Below, piece by piece: positions 5,637-6,032 of a stretch of DNA of 6,032 bases (positions are counted from its first letter, which is position 1; each line of letters starts with the position of its first letter). The DNA is from Nitriliruptorales bacterium (GTDB taxonomy: Bacteria; Actinomycetota; Nitriliruptoria; Euzebyales; Egibacteraceae). Under the pieces are notes generated by a model. It was not told the DNA's origin. It did not search any database and saw nothing but the letters and a program-made list of their open reading frames with translations. The position numbers were made by a program, and so were the translations under genes. The stretch is from positions 1 through 6,032 of the forward strand of contig SLNF01000155.1 of the NCBI GenBank assembly GCA_007133145.1, written 5' to 3'.

Positions 5637-6032
5637 TGGACGTTGCGGTGGTCGTCGTACTCCTCGGCCTGTGGGCAGCGATCCTGCTCCCCGGGCTCGT
5701 GCGAGCGAGTCGTCAGGGCTCGCCGTCGACCTCGGTGTCGCGCTTCCACGGCAGCCTCGCCCTCCTCGAGCGCACGAGCTGCGCGGGATCCTCGAGCATC
5801 GAGCGCCACGCCGCCCCCCGCGAGCCGACCCCGAGTCGCGTCGAGCTGCGGCGTCGCGCCTGCGCACGCCGGAGAACCGTCGTCGGCGCCCTGCTCGGCG
5901 GGCTGCTCGGCAGCCTTGCGGCGGTGCCGCTGCTCGGTGCGGTCGCCTTGACGGCGGCCGCGCTGTGCGCCGGCGCCGTCGGCGCCTACGTCGCTGCCTG
6001 GCGGCGGCTCGTCGCCCAACGGACGCTCGCCC
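5636..6032 (+). CDS. SepX/GlpR-like membrane protein, 5' part only
   Basis: From ATG 5636 the frame stays open to the window end (132 residues seen). Residues 3-22 form a membrane segment 'AVVVVLLGLWAAILLPGLVR', then a polar linker of about 55 residues with 'SVSRFHGSLALLER' (33-46). A basic stretch 'RRRACARRR' (72-80) precedes a second hydrophobic region at 81-121, long enough for two spans, ending 'AAWRRLVAQR'. This layout (N-terminal 'LW..xLLP.LxR' segment, cytoplasmic linker, Arg-rich patch, membrane hairpin, Trp/Tyr-x-RR) resembles the actinobacterial family containing Streptomyces SepX and Corynebacterium GlpR. There it works in septation, GlpR as membrane receptor of the MoeA-like Glp. 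Position after galU-moeA agrees with the mycobacterial order as I recall it. The linker seems short for the family. No similarity search was possible; the coding call is good, the family moderate. Confidence 0.62.
   Translation, partial: MDVAVVVVLLGLWAAILLPGLVRASRQGSPSTSVSRFHGSLALLERTSCAGSSSIERHAAPREPTPSRVELRRRACARRRTVVGALLGGLLGSLAAVPLLGAVALTAAALCAGAVGAYVAAWRRLVAQRTLA

Noticed and set aside
4956..5867. A 303-codon minus-strand frame opposite mogA and the membrane gene
   Set aside because: It overlaps the whole of mogA antisense, is rich in Arg and low-complexity runs, and has no ribosome site or motif.
1..6032. tRNA, rRNA, CRISPR, insertion sequences, riboswitch or phage elements
   Set aside because: No cloverleaf, repeat-spacer pattern, terminal repeats, transposase or long structured leader was seen on reading both strands.

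Overview
The window is extremely GC-rich, with G/C at nearly every third codon position, GTG as well as ATG starts, strong GGAGG-type ribosome sites and tightly packed genes. Together with the gene order, this points to a high-GC actinobacterium. The lineage is uncertain; a deep-branching group such as Acidimicrobiia or Nitriliruptoria is possible. There is no sign of mobile DNA, CRISPR, tRNA or rRNA. It looks like a conserved housekeeping block rather than an accessory island.

Layout: (1) 1-501, plus strand, the C-terminal end of a TldE/PmbA-type protein of the TldD/PmbA family. (2) 589-2338, minus strand, three genes that may form one transcription unit. In transcription order they are 5-formyltetrahydrofolate cyclo-ligase, an FmdB-type small zinc-ribbon protein, and a one-membrane-segment SAF-domain (CpaB-like) protein. 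(3) 2339-2422, a short divergent promoter region. (4) 2423-5534, plus strand, a compact apparent operon galU - moeA - moaC - mogA with spacings of 3 nt, 35 nt and a 1-nt overlap. (5) 5535-5635, a gap holding two adjacent perfect inverted repeats and a possible leaderless promoter. (6) 5636 to the end, plus strand, the start of a membrane protein whose layout resembles the actinobacterial SepX/GlpR family.

Function: galU makes UDP-glucose for the envelope. moeA, moaC and mogA cover three steps of molybdenum cofactor (Moco) synthesis: MoaC makes the cyclic pyranopterin precursor, MogA adenylylates molybdopterin, and MoeA inserts molybdate. The cyclo-ligase recycles 5-formyl-THF into the folate pool. 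The most interesting reading is that a MoeA homologue lies near a SepX/GlpR-like membrane protein. In Corynebacterium a gephyrin/MoeA-like protein (Glp) and its membrane receptor (GlpR) act in cell division. The window may therefore hold an early-branching version of that pair, still interleaved with true Moco genes. That is an inference from order and topology, not proof.

No gene-free stretch exceeds about 100 bp. Many long overlapping open frames are GC-driven shadows and are left out.
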